This document shows positions 49,001 through 58,371 of a DNA stretch of 64,000 nucleotides, piece by piece. The stretch is taken from assembly GCF_001685415.1 (NCBI RefSeq), contig NZ_CP014989.1:806001-870000 (forward strand), read 5' to 3'. Every line of letters begins with the position of its first letter. The first letter of the stretch is position 1. The position numbers and the translations under genes are program-made. The notes under the pieces are model-generated. The model was given only the letters and a program-made list of their open reading frames with translations, ran no database searches and had not been told where the DNA came from. This stretch comes from Serinicoccus hydrothermalis (GTDB lineage: Bacteria > Actinomycetota > Actinomycetes > Actinomycetales > Dermatophilaceae).

Positions 49001-51283
49001 GTCCTGTCGCCGGTCGCCCTGCCGGCCTGCCCCACGGCCCTGGCCCGGGCCACCGCGGCCCTGCGGGCGGCGGCCGCCCTGTCGCGGCCCACGCGGACCG
49101 CGCGGACCGCCACGGCCGGGACCGCGCTTGGGGCGCATGACGTCGTCCAGCCGGCTCTGGGGCACCGGCTCGGCGTCCGGGACCGCACCGCCGGCGGTCT
49201 CGATGACCGCGTGGTCCTCGGGCGCCACCGTGCGCGGCTCGGTCTCCACGCCCGCGGCGTCCAGCATGCGGGCGACCTGGCGCTTCTGGTGCGGCAGCGC
49301 CAGGGTGACGACCACGCCGTCCTCGCCGGCCCGGGCCGTCCGGCCGGAGCGGTGCAGGTAGTCCTTGTGGTCGGCCGGCGGGTCCACCTGCAGGACGAGC
49401 GAGACGTCGTCGACGTGGATGCCGCGGGCGGCCACGTCGGTGGCCACGAGCACCGGCAGCGTGCCGGACTTGAAGGCGTCCAGCACCCGGGTGCGCTGGG
49501 CCTGGTTGAGCCCGCCGTGCAGGGCGGCCGCGAAGACCCCGGACTCGCGCAGCTGCAGCGCGACCCTGTCGGCGCCGAGCTTGGTGCGGCAGAAGACGAC
49601 CGTGCGTCCGGACCGGTTGGCGATCGCGGCGGTGATCGGCTTCTTGTGGTGCGGGTGCACGAGGAAGACGTGGTGCGCCATCGTCGTGACGCTGGCGCGC
49701 GCGTCGTCGGTCGAGTGGGTGACCGGGTCCTTGAGGTAGGTCCGCGCGACCTGGTCGACCCCGTGGTCCAGCGTGGCGGAGAAGAGCAGGCGCTGCCCGC
49801 CGGACGGCGTGAGGTCGAGGACCTGTCGGATCGCCTCGACGAAGCCCATCTCGGCCATGTGGTCGGCCTCGTCGAGCACCGTCACCTCGACCTCGGAGAG
49901 GTCCGCGGCGTTGCGCTCGATGAGGTCGATGAGACGGCCCGGGGTGGCGACGAGGACGTCCACGCCCTTCTCCAGCGCCTTGAGCTGCGGGGTGTAGGAC
50001 ATGCCCCCGGCCACGAGGACGAACCGGCGGTCGACCGCGCGCATCAGCGGCGCCAGCGCGTCGACGATCTGCATGGCCAGCTCACGGGTCGGCGTGAGGA
50101 TCACCGCGCGCGGGCGGTGCGGCACGGCACGGGGCCGGGCGGCGAGCCGGTCCAGCAGCGGCAGCCCGAAGGCCATCGTCTTGCCCGAGCCGGTCTGGCC
50201 ACGACCCAGCAGGTCGCGCCCCGCCATCGCGTCGGGGATGGTCGCCGCCTGGATCGGGAAGGGGGTCGTGATGCCGATCCGCGCCAGCGTCGTCACCAGC
50301 TCCTCGCGGAGCCCGAGCGGGGCGAAGCCGTTGTCCGCCTCCACCGCGGCCGACACGTCCTCGCTGTGTGCCGCGGACACCCGGTCCTGGTATGCCGCGT
50401 CCGCCGCGTCGCGCTCGGCCTCGGCCTCGGCGAAGGCGTCGTCGGCGCTGCCGCGCTCCCACGAGTGGGACGGCCTCCCGCGCTCACCGCCGCGGCGGTC
50501 CTCCCAGCGGTCACCGCGCGGACCACGGTCCTCGCGCCGGCGCCCCTCGTCCCAGCTGCGACCCTCGTGCCGCCCGCGGCCCGGGCGACCTTCCCGCTCC
50601 TCGCGGTGCGAGCGCCAGGTCCGCTCCTGGTAGCCCGAGCCCTGCTGCCGACCCTGGCCCTCTCGCGAGCCACCCCGGTCGTCGCGGCGGTAGCCACCGC
50701 GGTCGTCACGGTCGTCCCGGCGGTAGCCGCCGCGGTCGTCGCGCTCACGGCGGTAGCCGCCGCGGTCGTCGCGCTCACGGCGGTAGCCACCCCGGTCGTC
50801 ACGGTCGTCGCGGCGGTAGCCACCGCGGTCTCCCCGGTCGTCACGGTCGTCGCGGCGGTAGCCACCGCGGTCTCCCCGGTCGTCCCGGCGGTAGCCGCCC
50901 CGGTCGCCCCGGTCGTCCCGGCGGTAGCCGCCCCGGTCGTCACGGTCATTCCGGCGGTAACCACCGCGGTCGTCCCGGCGATAGCCATCTCGGTCGTCCC
51001 GGCGGTAGCCGCCCCGGTCACCCCGGTCGTCGGCGCCGTCGCGACGACGCTGCGCCCGCTCGCCCTGCCCGCGGGGGTCCCGCTCGTCGCGGTCGCGCCA
51101 CCGCTGCTTGCCGCCCGGACGCTCGTCCTGGGCGCCGCGGCTCGAACCGCGCCGGTCGCCACGACCGCCCTTGAGCTGGGCGCGGGCCTGCTTCTCCCGC
51201 GCCTGGCGGGCGGCCTTCTTCTGGGCGGCGGTGTGGCGGGGCTTCTTCTTGCCGGACGCACCGGCGCGTGCTGGTTTGGCCAT
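48983..51283 (-). CDS. DEAD-box RNA helicase with repetitive Arg/Asp/Tyr-rich N-terminal region
   Basis: This 766-residue protein begins with a basic segment (KKKPRHTAAQKKAARQAREK), then about 200 residues of low complexity with eleven GYRR units separated by DDR, ERDDRG and DRG blocks. An RhlE-type helicase core follows: TPFPIQAATIPDA, GQTGSGKTMAF, PTRELAMQI, DEADHMAEMGF, SATLDHGVDQ, ATDVAARGIHV and HRSGRTARAG. The C-terminus is Gly/Arg/Gln-rich. Such tails bind RNA and promote condensation. ATG at 51283 is preferred over GTG at 51295 because GAGGTG lies about nine bases before it. A roughly 170-base structured leader precedes it. It is the second RhlE-like helicase in the window. Confidence 0.92.
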   Translation of the reverse strand: MAKPARAGASGKKKPRHTAAQKKAARQAREKQARAQLKGGRGDRRGSSRGAQDERPGGKQRWRDRDERDPRGQGERAQRRRDGADDRGDRGGYRRDDRDGYRRDDRGGYRRNDRDDRGGYRRDDRGDRGGYRRDDRGDRGGYRRDDRDDRGDRGGYRRDDRDDRGGYRRERDDRGGYRRERDDRGGYRRDDRDDRGGYRRDDRGGSREGQGRQQGSGYQERTWRSHREEREGRPGRGRHEGRSWDEGRRREDRGPRGDRWEDRRGGERGRPSHSWERGSADDAFAEAEAERDAADAAYQDRVSAAHSEDVSAAVEADNGFAPLGLREELVTTLARIGITTPFPIQAATIPDAMAGRDLLGRGQTGSGKTMAFGLPLLDRLAARPRAVPHRPRAVILTPTRELAMQIVDALAPLMRAVDRRFVLVAGGMSYTPQLKALEKGVDVLVATPGRLIDLIERNAADLSEVEVTVLDEADHMAEMGFVEAIRQVLDLTPSGGQRLLFSATLDHGVDQVARTYLKDPVTHSTDDARASVTTMAHHVFLVHPHHKKPITAAIANRSGRTVVFCRTKLGADRVALQLRESGVFAAALHGGLNQAQRTRVLDAFKSGTLPVLVATDVAARGIHVDDVSLVLQVDPPADHKDYLHRSGRTARAGEDGVVVTLALPHQKRQVARMLDAAGVETEPRTVAPEDHAVIETAGGAVPDAEPVPQSRLDDVMRPKRGPGRGGPRGPRGPRQGGRRPQGRGGPGQGRGAGRQGDRRQDRRPRD
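50685..51035 (-). repeat. Degenerate repeat array encoding eleven GYRR units
   Basis: A repeat of about 24-36 bases, with the plus-strand core CGGTAGCCGCC or CGGTAGCCACC and spacers such as GGTCGTC, recurs eleven times. The blocks vary by whole codons (DDR, DRG, ERDDRG), as expected of unequal exchange within a disordered region. Copy number is a likely strain variable. Confidence 0.9.
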
Positions 51284-51456
51284 GGTGAGGCTCACCTCTT
51301 CGAGTGGGTCGAGGTGGGTTCTCGCCTCGACGCCTCTGGCGTGACCGGACCTACCTCCAGGCGCTCGTCACGGCGCCCGATCTCCCCCGAGGATCGGATC
51401 GTCCTGAGGGGTTCGCCCGGTCGCGCACAAGCGGATACCGGGGAAGGACCAGTCTA
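51284..51456 (-). promoter_or_regulatory. Promoter and structured leader of the second DEAD-box helicase
   Basis: On the minus strand TAGACT (51456-51451) is a -10 in the same GTAGACTGGTCC context as TAGACTGGACC before the other helicase. About 168 bases separate it from ATG 51283. Within, GTCGAGG and CCTCGAC can form a 7-bp stem. GGTGA and TCACC, around GCC, place part of the GAGGTG ribosome site in a small hairpin next to the start codon. The shared promoter word and long leader suggest common control of the two helicases. Confidence 0.45.
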
Positions 51457-51463
51457 CCGCGCC

Positions 51464-53572
<2,109 letters not shown>

Positions 53573-53579
53573 GTCCGGC

Positions 53580-53585
53580 AGGCTA
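53580..53585 (-). promoter_or_regulatory. Candidate -10 (TAGCCT) for parE, leaderless
   Basis: On the minus strand TAGCCT ends exactly seven bases before the parE GTG at 53572, again without a ribosome site. Confidence 0.45.
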
Positions 53586-53721
53586 GCGCGGGCCGCCGAC
53601 AGGCCCCGGGAGGCGCGGCGCGCGGGTGGACGGGAGCCCGGGCTTACGCGCAGAGCGAAACGTGCCCCACCCGGGGCACAAAGACGCGGTCCGGGGACGT
53701 TGGCATGTTTGACTGTGACGA

Positions 53722-53736
53722 CCAACCGTTGGTTGG
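53722..53736. promoter_or_regulatory. CCAACC-GTT-GGTTGG dyad in the parE / DUF7455 divergent region
   Basis: A perfect 6-3-6 inverted repeat lies 20 bases before the GTG of the small DUF7455-like gene and about 150 bases upstream of parE. TTGACT at 53709-53714 could be a -35 for the plus-strand gene, which would put the dyad in its promoter. No good -10 is seen. The rest of the 184-base gap is featureless to me. Confidence 0.4.
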
Positions 53737-53756
53737 CCACTGGAGAGGAGACCGCC

Positions 53757-53972
53757 GTGAACGCCACTCTGACCCCTGAACTCAACGCTGCCGACCGCTG
53801 CGACCGCTGCGGGGCCCAGGCCTACGTCCGGGCCCGCCTGGGCGACGGCCTCGAGCTGCACTTCTGCGCCCACCACGGGCGGGAGCACCTCGACAAGCTG
53901 CGCGCGGTGGACGACGTGGACATCACCGACGAGACCCACCGGCTGCAGGAGCAGGAAACCCCCGCGGTCTGA
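53757..53972 (+). CDS. Small zinc-ribbon-like protein (DUF7455-type)
   Basis: This 71-residue protein has CDRCGAQAYVRA near the N-terminus and LHFCAHHGREHL in the middle. These give a CxxC pair with a Cys/His/His partner, as in small zinc ribbons of actinobacteria (DUF7455-like). The C-terminus is acidic. GGAGAGGAG lies six bases before GTG at 53757. Homologues often sit near housekeeping genes such as sigA or parE, but no function is established. Confidence 0.82.
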   Translation: MNATLTPELNAADRCDRCGAQAYVRARLGDGLELHFCAHHGREHLDKLRAVDDVDITDETHRLQEQETPAV

Positions 53973-54000
53973 GGCCTCGCCCGACGCGCCCCTGAGCCGC

Positions 54001-54040
54001 ACCGACGCCCGTCCGGCACCCGTGCCGGGCGGGCGTCGGT
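54001..54040 (+). terminator. Strong hairpin terminator after the DUF7455-type gene
   Basis: Arms 54001-54011 and 54030-54040 pair perfectly over 11 bases and continue inward (54012-54018 with 54023-54029) with one T-G wobble, giving an 18-bp stem. It follows the stop at 53972 by 28 bases. A short run with several T follows. Confidence 0.85.
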
Positions 54041-54050
54041 CTGCGTCGGG

Positions 54051-54056
54051 CACAAT
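54051..54056 (+). promoter_or_regulatory. Candidate -10 (CACAAT) for the DUF456 gene, leaderless
   Basis: CACAAT lies exactly seven bases before ATG at 54064 and just after the preceding terminator. The spacing equals that of the other leaderless candidates, though the hexamer is less typical. Confidence 0.35.
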
Positions 54057-54063
54057 CTGCTCC

Positions 54064-54552
54064 ATGGAGCCGGCCGAGATCCTCATCCTGGTGTTCATGG
54101 CGATCGGCGTCGTGGGGATCGTCCTGCCGATCCTGCCCGGTCTGCTCATCGTGCTCGTGGGGTCCCTCATGTGGGCGCTGACGCAGCAGAGCACGCTGGG
54201 ATGGGTGGTCTTCGCGCTCTCGGCGCTGGTCTACGCGCTCGGCGTCGCCCTGCAGTGGGCCATCCCCGGCCAGCACATGCGCCGCGCCGGGGTCCGCACC
54301 TCGACCCTCGTCATCGGCGTGCTCTGCGCGCTGGTGCTGGGCTTCGTCATCCCCGTCGTGGGCCTCTTCCTGGGCTTCCCCCTCGGGATCTTCCTCGTCT
54401 CCCTCGCCCGCACCCGGGACCGCCGTGAGGCGCTGGGCCACACCCGGCTGGCGTTGCGGGCGGTCGGCCTCAACATCCTCATCGAGCTGGCGACGGCCTT
54501 CGCGCTCATCGCGATGTTCGTCGTGAGCGCGCTGGTGCTCACCCCCTCGTGA
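54064..54552 (+). CDS. DUF456 membrane protein
   Basis: The 162-residue protein has four to five membrane helices. GVVGIVLPILPGLLIVLVGSL in the first helix pair is the DUF456 signature, repeated in part as GFVIPVVGLFLGFPLGIFLV. The family is widespread and uncharacterised; its glycine-rich helices suggest tight packing. It is monocistronic, flanked by terminators. Confidence 0.85.
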   Translation: MEPAEILILVFMAIGVVGIVLPILPGLLIVLVGSLMWALTQQSTLGWVVFALSALVYALGVALQWAIPGQHMRRAGVRTSTLVIGVLCALVLGFVIPVVGLFLGFPLGIFLVSLARTRDRREALGHTRLALRAVGLNILIELATAFALIAMFVVSALVLTPS

Positions 54553-54561
54553 GCACGAGAG

Positions 54562-54606
54562 ACGTCCTCCGGTGCCTGTCTCCCTGCGGACGGCACCGGA
54601 GGACGT
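54562..54606. terminator. Bidirectional terminator between DUF456 and sortase genes
   Basis: Arms 54562-54576 and 54592-54606 are perfect 15-bp complements with a partly paired 15-base loop. It lies between two convergent genes (stops 54552 and 54645), so it can end transcripts from both sides. Confidence 0.85.
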
Positions 54607-54644
54607 GGTTCGTGGGTCCTGCCTGTGATCGGTCGCTGCGCCGG

Positions 54645-55436
54645 TCAGCCCTCGACCATGCGGGCATACGCGACGGTGTTGTCCTCGTGGTGTCCCGTGG
54701 ACTCGTCGAACTCACCGCCACAGGTGATGAGCCGCAGCTCGGGCTCCTCCGTCGGTCCGTAGACGTCGACGGTCGGGAACTCGTCCTTGGGGAACTGGTC
54801 GACACGGTAGACCTCGTAGGTCACCGTCCGGCCGTCCTCGCGGTCCACCTCGGCGGTGTCCCCGGGCTCCAGGGCGCCGAGCTCGAAGAAGATCGACTCG
54901 ATGCCTCCGGCACCCGTCACGTGGCCCTCGATGATGGTCGGTCCGACCTCACCGGGAGTCGGTGAGCCGTCGTACCACGCGGCCTCGTGGTAGCGGTCGC
55001 CGCTGGGCACCTCCAGGGTGCCGTCGTCGGCGAGACCGAGGGCGTGCAACGGGCTGGTGACCGAGATGGAGGGTATGCGCACCTCCACCGGCTCCGAGGG
55101 CTCCAGACCCTCGACGGTCGGCTCGGCGTCGGACCCGTCCTGCTCCTCCGACTCCTCGGGACCCGGCACCGCACCCGCGGCCTCGTCGGAGGCCTCGGCC
55201 TCCGCCGTGGTGGGCGCGGCGTCGCTGTCTGACCCGCTGTCGGGGTCCTGCGTGGCCGCGGCGCCGTCCTGCTCCGGAGCGGTCTGCTCCGCGCTGGCCG
55301 GGGTCGGCGAGGGCGGGTCGGGCCGCTGCGTGCCGAAGCCGACGCCGACGAGGACCACACCGACGAGGACGGCGAGCACGGCCAGGGCCGTGAGGACAAG
55401 GCCCCCACGGCCCCGGTCGGTGTGCTCGGCAGACAT
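54645..55436 (-). CDS. Class F sortase
   Basis: The 263-residue protein has an N-terminal membrane helix (LVLTALAVLAVLVGVVLVGV), an acidic Glu/Asp/Ala-rich linker of about 75 residues, and a C-terminal sortase barrel. Catalytic elements are visible: His in IEGHVTG, Cys in LRLITCGGEFD, and Arg in NTVAYARM after GHHEDN. Class F sortases attach proteins to the actinobacterial cell wall; few substrates are known. The gene starts one base after the CHRD gene stop, so the two are cotranscribed and the CHRD protein is the natural substrate candidate. Confidence 0.9.
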   Translation of the reverse strand: MSAEHTDRGRGGLVLTALAVLAVLVGVVLVGVGFGTQRPDPPSPTPASAEQTAPEQDGAAATQDPDSGSDSDAAPTTAEAEASDEAAGAVPGPEESEEQDGSDAEPTVEGLEPSEPVEVRIPSISVTSPLHALGLADDGTLEVPSGDRYHEAAWYDGSPTPGEVGPTIIEGHVTGAGGIESIFFELGALEPGDTAEVDREDGRTVTYEVYRVDQFPKDEFPTVDVYGPTEEPELRLITCGGEFDESTGHHEDNTVAYARMVEG

Positions 55437-55437
55437 G

Positions 55438-56202
55438 TCAGCTGTCGGTGCGACGACGCTGGTTCAGCGCGAAGGCACCGGCACCGGCAGCGAGGAGCAG
55501 GGCACCGCCGGCGATCATGCCGGAGTTCTCCATCCCGCTGGTGCTGCCACCACCGGTCTCCACGCCACCACCGGGGGCGCTCATCTGGCCCATCTCGAAG
55601 GCGCCGCACAGGGCCGGGTCGGTGGCCTCCGAGGGCAGGCTGTCGTCCAGGTCGGACATCTGCTCGCCGTCGTACTCGCCGGAGCCGTTGTGGTCGACAC
55701 CGTGGACGACCACGACACCCTGGCCGTCGTGCAGGCTCTGGGCGATGTCGTCCGGCACCTCGAAGGTGCGCTCGTAGGTGTAGGTGCCGTCGGACGGGAA
55801 GTTGGCGACGTCCAGCGCGCCGGCCTCGGAGGTGTCCGCGTCGTTGCCGGTCAGCGAGACCCGGACGGCGCCGTAGCTGTCGATGGCGTCGGTGGTGCGG
55901 ATGGCACCCTCGAAGCCGCTGCCCTCCATGTCGGGGTCGGGGCACTCGCCGGCGCCACCGAGGTGGATGTGCTGGGCGTGCGGGGCGCCCTCGAGCAGGC
56001 CCTGCACCTCGACCTTGATCCAGACCTCGTTGCCGGTGACCTTGGCCCAGGCCTCGCCGCTGCCGCCCGAGTCGTTGAGCTCGGTGAACGTGGTCATGAG
56101 CTCCACGGTCTCGTCCTCGTGCGCGGCCAGCGCCGGGGCGGCGCTCACCGCGAGCAGGGCCGGGGCGGCCAGGGTGGCCATGGCTGTCGTGAGCTTCTTC
56201 AT
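55438..56202 (-). CDS. CHRD-domain surface protein
   Basis: The 254-residue exported protein has a signal peptide (MKKLTTAMATLAAPALLAVS, cleaved near ALAA). Its CHRD domain has VQGLLEGAPHAQHIHLGG, then YGAVRVSLTG, and VVVHGVDHNGSGEY. The His-rich motifs are typical of the fold. The C-terminus has a Gly/Ser linker, GMENSG, one hydrophobic helix (IAGGALLLAAGAGAFAL) and NQRRRTDS, the tripartite shape of a sorting signal, but no LPxTG. Two Cys (in GECPD and PALCGA) may form a disulfide. It starts a two-gene operon with sortase F, behind a SigK-like promoter. Confidence 0.88.
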   Translation of the reverse strand: MKKLTTAMATLAAPALLAVSAAPALAAHEDETVELMTTFTELNDSGGSGEAWAKVTGNEVWIKVEVQGLLEGAPHAQHIHLGGAGECPDPDMEGSGFEGAIRTTDAIDSYGAVRVSLTGNDADTSEAGALDVANFPSDGTYTYERTFEVPDDIAQSLHDGQGVVVVHGVDHNGSGEYDGEQMSDLDDSLPSEATDPALCGAFEMGQMSAPGGGVETGGGSTSGMENSGMIAGGALLLAAGAGAFALNQRRRTDS

Positions 56203-56264
56203 CCGGGGGTCACTCCTCCAGTTGGTGCCGCTGCAGCCGTGTGCCACAGCGTGAGTACACCGGG

Positions 56265-56293
56265 GATTCGGCGCGGGCCCAGGAACGGATTGG
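56265..56293 (-). promoter_or_regulatory. SigK-type ECF promoter before the CHRD gene
   Basis: On the minus strand CCAATCC (56293-56287) and CCGAATC (56271-56265) are separated by 15 bases. The published mycobacterial SigK consensus is, from memory, CCATCC and CCGAATC with a similar spacer, so the -10 matches fully and the -35 has one extra A. It lies about 63 bases before the CHRD ATG, and sigK-rskA are immediately upstream. This makes the CHRD-sortase operon the probable SigK target. Confidence 0.7.
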
Positions 56294-56327
56294 AGTTGTG
56301 ACGGAGATCACATCGTGACGCCGAGGG

Positions 56328-56354
56328 CCCCTGCGCCGTCGTCGGCGGCAGGGG
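56328..56354 (-). terminator. Hairpin terminator downstream of rskA
   Basis: CCCCTGC (56328-56334) and GCAGGGG (56348-56354) pair outside an inner GCCG-TCGT-CGGC stem with one bulged G. It lies nine bases after the rskA stop (56363, minus strand) and before the SigK-type promoter, separating the two transcription units. Confidence 0.7.
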
Positions 56355-56362
56355 GCGGCGGC

Positions 56363-57133
56363 TCAGGTGAGGGGGACGACGACAAAGGGGTCGGTCGTCG
56401 GCTGGGTCGAGCCTCCCGTGGGCTCCACGGTGAAACCGACCGCGACCGCGTCGTCGGGCGAGCCCTCGAGCAGGGCCTGGCCCTCCTCGAGCATCTCGGG
56501 CTGCAGCACCCCGGCGGAGCGGGCCGAGCCGTCGGCCCCGACGAACCAGGCCTGGTAGACGCTGCCGGCCTGCGGTCCGGCGAAGTCGGCGGGCAGCTGC
56601 ACCACCGCCCGACCCTCGGTCGCGGACACGACGACGGCCAACGGGCCGTCGGCGGTGTCGGCGGTGTGCTCGGAGGCGTCGTCGGCGCGGATGACCTGCG
56701 TCGCGGCGTCCGGGTTCAACGCCTGAGACACACCCCATACCCCACCGGCGAGCACCACCGCGGCGGCGGCCGCGGCCAGCCACCGGCCGGGCCGGGCCCG
56801 GCGACGCTGCTCGCGGGCCTGACGGCGGGAGGTCAACGAGGTGACCTGGGCGACGTCGGGCCGGTCTTCGCCACGGTCCTCGTGCGTCGTGACGGTCGTG
56901 GTGTCGCGACCGCTCCCCTGTCCCCCCGCCTCCGCGGCGATGAGGTCGAGCACGGTGGTCCGCAGCTGAGCGGGCGGCTCGACCTCGAGGTCCTCGCTGA
57001 GCAGGACGGACACGTCCTGCAGCTCCTGGACCTCGCGGCGGCACTGCGCGCAGGACTCCAGGTGAGCCTCGAACGCGGCGCGCTCCTCGGGGTCGACGGC
57101 ATCGACGGCATAGGCCGCCGCCAAGTCGTGCAT
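56363..57133 (-). CDS. rskA: Anti-sigma-K factor RskA-like
   Basis: The 256-residue membrane protein has an N-terminal zinc anti-sigma motif (HLESCAQC, the H-x3-C-x2-C of ZAS domains) that binds the sigma factor in the cytosol. A basic segment RRQAREQRRRARPGR precedes one membrane helix (LAAAAAAVVLAGGVWGVS). The extracellular RskA C-terminal domain has VYQAWFVGADGSARSAGVL. ATG at 57133 has AAGGAGG five bases upstream; an earlier ATG (57148) overlaps the sigK stop. Regulated proteolysis of the outer domain would release SigK. Confidence 0.9.
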   Translation of the reverse strand: MHDLAAAYAVDAVDPEERAAFEAHLESCAQCRREVQELQDVSVLLSEDLEVEPPAQLRTTVLDLIAAEAGGQGSGRDTTTVTTHEDRGEDRPDVAQVTSLTSRRQAREQRRRARPGRWLAAAAAAVVLAGGVWGVSQALNPDAATQVIRADDASEHTADTADGPLAVVVSATEGRAVVQLPADFAGPQAGSVYQAWFVGADGSARSAGVLQPEMLEEGQALLEGSPDDAVAVGFTVEPTGGSTQPTTDPFVVVPLT

Positions 57134-57144
57134 GTCGCCCTCCT

Positions 57145-57789
57145 TCATCCCTGCTCACCTCCGTCCAGCTGCTTGCGCAACTTCGTCAACCCGTCCCTGA
57201 TGCGAGTCTTGGCCGTCCCCAGGGGGACGTCCATCCGCTGGGCCACCTCACGGTGGGTGAGCCCGGAGAAGTAGGCCAGGGCCACGGTGGTCCGGTGCGG
57301 CTCACCGATCCGGTCCAGTGCCGTGCGCACCCTGGTCGCCTCCATCCGCTCGACTGCCTCCTCAGCGGTCGCGTCGTACGGCGGTGTTGTCTGCTGGGAT
57401 TCGTAGCGGTCCAGCCGATCGGATTGGGCCTGTTCGGAACGGACCCGATCCACGGCCCGACGATGGGTCAGGGTCAGCACCCAGCCCAGCGGCGATCCCC
57501 GCGAGGGGTCGACCTCGCCGGCCTGGCGCCAGATCTGGAGGAAGACGTCCTGGACGACCTCCTCGGCCATCGCCCGGTCCCGGACGACGCGCAGGGCCAG
57601 GCCGAACACGCGTGGTGACAGCAGGTCGTAGAGCTGCGCGAGGGAGGTCTGGTCACCGTCCGCGACGAGACCGAGCAGCTGGATCAGGTCCGGCCGCCCG
57701 GCCTCGGAAACGTCGACGACCCGGGCGTTGCCCGGGTCGTGGTCGTGGGTGTCGGAGGTCAGAGACCCTGCTCCCGTCGCCGGTCCCAC
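57145..57789 (-). CDS. sigK: ECF sigma factor SigK-like
   Basis: This 214-residue sigma-70 relative of the ECF group has region 2 at about residues 52-100 (DLLSPRVFGLALRVV, VVQDVFLQIWRQ, LGWVLTLTHRRAVDRVR). Region 4 is at about 155-205 (FSGLTHREVAQRMDVPLGTA and TRIRDGLTKLR). It lies next to an RskA-type anti-sigma gene and pairs with it. GTG at 57789 has GGAG five bases before it and overlaps the DUF3040 gene by 31 bases. No SigK-type promoter is visible before sigK itself, so autoregulation is not evident. Confidence 0.9.
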   Translation of the reverse strand: MGPATGAGSLTSDTHDHDPGNARVVDVSEAGRPDLIQLLGLVADGDQTSLAQLYDLLSPRVFGLALRVVRDRAMAEEVVQDVFLQIWRQAGEVDPSRGSPLGWVLTLTHRRAVDRVRSEQAQSDRLDRYESQQTTPPYDATAEEAVERMEATRVRTALDRIGEPHRTTVALAYFSGLTHREVAQRMDVPLGTAKTRIRDGLTKLRKQLDGGEQG

Positions 57790-58214
57790 TGGTGCTCCAT
57801 CCGCTCCATGAAGGAGCCGGAACGGGAGGTCTTCTTCTTGACCGTCCCCGACGTGCCGGACCGGCGGACCGAGCCGTCCTTGCCCACGACACCGCGGGGG
57901 CCGGAACCTGCCTTGCCCGAGCCGGTCTTCCCGGAGCCCGTGCGTGCCGGTGACGCCGCCCAGGCGCCCCCCATCACCATCGCGAGGAAGCCCAGGGCAC
58001 CGACCCAGATCATGGAGGACATGACGCCCACCACCACCAGGGCGAGACCGCCGAGGGCGGAGAGCACCCCGAGGACGAGCCGACGCCGGTCCAGCCCGCC
58101 GGCTGCACCGCCCGTTGCCGGGCGCTTGAGCTGGCTGGCGAGGCGAGGATCCTCGGCGTAGAGGGCCTGCTCCATCTGCTCGAGCACACGCTGCTCGTGA
58201 TCTGAGAGCGGCAC
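57759..58214 (-). CDS. DUF3040 membrane protein
   Basis: The 151-residue protein starts MPLSDHEQRVLEQMEQALYAED, the DUF3040 signature. Two membrane helices follow (LVLGVLSALGGLALVVVGVM and WVGALGFLAMVMGGAW). The C-terminal tail is basic and Ser/Gly/Lys-rich. The family is actinobacterial and uncharacterised. GGAGG precedes GTG at 58214. It overlaps sigK by 31 bases, so the two may share a transcript. Confidence 0.88.
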   Translation of the reverse strand: MPLSDHEQRVLEQMEQALYAEDPRLASQLKRPATGGAAGGLDRRRLVLGVLSALGGLALVVVGVMSSMIWVGALGFLAMVMGGAWAASPARTGSGKTGSGKAGSGPRGVVGKDGSVRRSGTSGTVKKKTSRSGSFMERMEHQWDRRREQGL

Positions 58215-58279
58215 GTTCACCTCCGGTGGTGCGAGTCGAGGGTCGGTGACACGGAGACCGACACCATGTCCTGACATCA

Positions 58280-58285
58280 AGGATA
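58280..58285 (-). promoter_or_regulatory. Candidate -10 (TATCCT) for DUF3040-sigK-rskA
   Basis: On the minus strand TATCCT lies 65 bases before the DUF3040 GTG, inside the 157-base gap after dinB. No -35 is clear. I see no LexA-type palindrome and no gene in this gap. Confidence 0.35.
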
Positions 58286-58371
58286 AGACGTGAACGAGCG
58301 GAGCACTACCCGGAGTTCCCCGACCGGGTCGACGAGGGTCTGCGGTGCGTCGACCGGACCCGTCGGAGGGG

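Noticed and set aside
50685-51035. The repeat array as a CRISPR
   Set aside because: Units are codon-phased, have no unique spacers of even length, and lie inside a conserved helicase gene.
58215-58371. A LexA box before dinB or DUF3040
   Set aside because: No GAAC-N4-GTTC palindrome is present in the gap; dinB is coupled to dnaE2, whose promoter lies outside the window.
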